In this document: piece after piece, positions 63,289-64,000 of the stretch | Numbering within the stretch: position 1 is the stretch's first letter | How the letters are laid out: the number at the start of each line of letters is the position of its first letter | Assembly (NCBI RefSeq): GCF_016592575.1 | Contig: NZ_AP017470.1 | Location: 248,001 to 312,000, forward strand | Reading direction: 5' to 3' | DNA length: 64,000 nucleotides | Origin: Thermotomaculum hydrothermale | GTDB lineage: Bacteria; Acidobacteriota; Holophagae; Thermotomaculales; Thermotomaculaceae | Program-made: the position numbers and the translations under genes | Notes under the pieces: model-generated | The model's database searches: none | What the model saw: only the letters and a program-made list of their open reading frames with translations | Told to the model about the DNA's origin: nothing

Positions 63289-64000
63289 AAACCTTGAGAG
63301 ATAAAGAAAAACTTATATTTGAATTAAGCGTTGAAGGGAAAACGGGGATTGACATTGATTTTCCTGTTAAAGAAAAGGCTTTTGAGGGTGAATACAAAAG
63401 AGAGGGAGAAATAGGGCTTCCTCAGGTCTCTGAAGTTGAGGTTGTAAGACACTTTACAAGGCTTTCTAAAATGAATTACGGTGTTGACGACGGATTTTAC
63501 CCGTTAGGCTCTTGCACAATGAAACACAACCCAAAAATGAATGAAAAAGTTGCCACAATGGAAGGCTTTTTGTACTCCCACCCTATGTTTTCATACAACC
63601 TTGTTCAGGGAAGCCTAAAGGCAATGAAGGTGTTGCAGGATTACCTCTGCGAGATTACAGGGATGGATTTTTGCACCTTACAGCCTGCGGCAGGGGCACA
63701 CGGGGAATTAACTGGAATGATGATGGTAAGAAGGTATCACGAGAAAAAAGGAAATCCGAGAAAGTATGTTCTAATCCCCGATTCAGCCCACGGCACAAAC
63801 CCTGCAACTTCAACCTTTGCTGGCTATCAGGTAATTGAAATAAAGTCTGATGAAACAGGCTGTGTTGATTTGGAGGCATTGAAAGAGACTGTAAACGAGG
63901 ATGTTGCCGCTTTAATGCTGACAAATCCAAACACATTAGGTGTATTTGAAAAAAACATAAAGCAAATTGCAAATATCCTTCACGAAAAGGATGCACTGTT
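63285..64000 (+). CDS. gcvPB: Glycine dehydrogenase (decarboxylating) subunit 2, N-terminal part
   Basis: The frame is open from the ATG at 63285 to the end of the window, about 238 codons; it has not ended there. It reads MNYGVDDGFYPLGSCTMKHNP, TLQPAAGAHGELTGMM and DSAHGTNPA, all typical of the PLP-bearing half of the P protein; the PLP-binding lysine lies beyond the window. It forms the decarboxylating P protein with gcvPA. Confidence 0.95.
   Translation, partial: MKTLRDKEKLIFELSVEGKTGIDIDFPVKEKAFEGEYKREGEIGLPQVSEVEVVRHFTRLSKMNYGVDDGFYPLGSCTMKHNPKMNEKVATMEGFLYSHPMFSYNLVQGSLKAMKVLQDYLCEITGMDFCTLQPAAGAHGELTGMMMVRRYHEKKGNPRKYVLIPDSAHGTNPATSTFAGYQVIEIKSDETGCVDLEALKETVNEDVAALMLTNPNTLGVFEKNIKQIANILHEKDAL

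Noticed and set aside
1-64000. CRISPR arrays, rRNA genes, insertion sequences or prophage
   Set aside because: No regularly spaced repeats, transposase, integrase, phage structural gene or rRNA sequence was seen by reading the window.

Overview
The window looks like chromosome from an AT-rich, diderm, anaerobic and probably thermophilic bacterium. A TonB-dependent receptor, a lipoprotein and many exported proteases and propeller proteins point to an outer membrane. Two ferredoxin-linked 2-oxoacid oxidoreductases, an aspartase and a glycine cleavage system with split P protein point to anaerobic amino-acid and reductive TCA metabolism. PEGA-domain Ser/Thr kinase proteins and secreted 'PHI..W.TYLVLDN'-type modules recall Acidobacteriota-like genomes, but I cannot assign a phylum from the sequence alone. 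Genes are dense, often overlapping by 1-40 nt, with strong G-rich Shine-Dalgarno sequences and several TTG or GTG starts.

Layout. 1-4341 (+): end of sucC, sucD, korDABC and ndk, covering 2-oxoglutarate to succinyl-CoA to succinate. 4396-5802 (-): polysaccharide flippase. 5879-7747 (+): aspartase with an N-terminal cyclic-nucleotide-binding-like domain. 7856-10910 (+): active/inactive M16 peptidase pair. 10955-11554 (+): YjdF-like membrane protein. 11661-23115 (+): one long, mostly overlapping run of ten genes (PEGA Ser/Thr kinase, TPR-propeller protein, PEGA-PDZ protein, a DUF2064-like protein, thiL, DUF2062, YjbQ, prfB with programmed frameshift, orphan histidine kinase, TonB receptor). 23102-26392 (-): EamA transporter and iorBA. 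26589-37045 (+): htpG, a FecR-like exported protein behind a near-perfect sigma-54 promoter, a PpiD-like chaperone with feoA, a TPPII-like S8 protease and a cyclophilin lipoprotein. 37073-40246 (-): large LVIVD-propeller exported protein. 40364-44881: RtcB, CDF transporter, DUF302, HAD and ureohydrolase genes.

45173-50870 (+) is the accessory region and the most interesting part. It is a compact operon: a C5-cytosine DNA methyltransferase; a protein carrying a MORC/HSP90-type GHKL ATPase at its N-terminus and a complete histidine-kinase core at its C-terminus; a receiver-like protein with an unrecognised C-terminal domain; and a Mig-type T:G mismatch DNA glycosylase. No classical restriction endonuclease is visible. 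It reads as a modification-based defence locus whose sensing step may be a His-Asp phosphorelay, with its own repair enzyme for deaminated 5-methylcytosine.

51024-51099 is a tRNA with CAT anticodon. 51214-54601 (+): zinc-ribbon coiled-coil protein, yggS, yggT, divIVA and hutI. 54686-56512 (-): second exported protein sharing a ~200-residue module with the one at 37073-40246. 56700-59051 (-): fcl and gmd for GDP-L-fucose. 59386-60303 (+): glycosyltransferase. 60453-64000 (+): gcvT, gcvH, gcvPA and the start of gcvPB, cut by the window end. No CRISPR array, rRNA, insertion sequence or prophage was seen.
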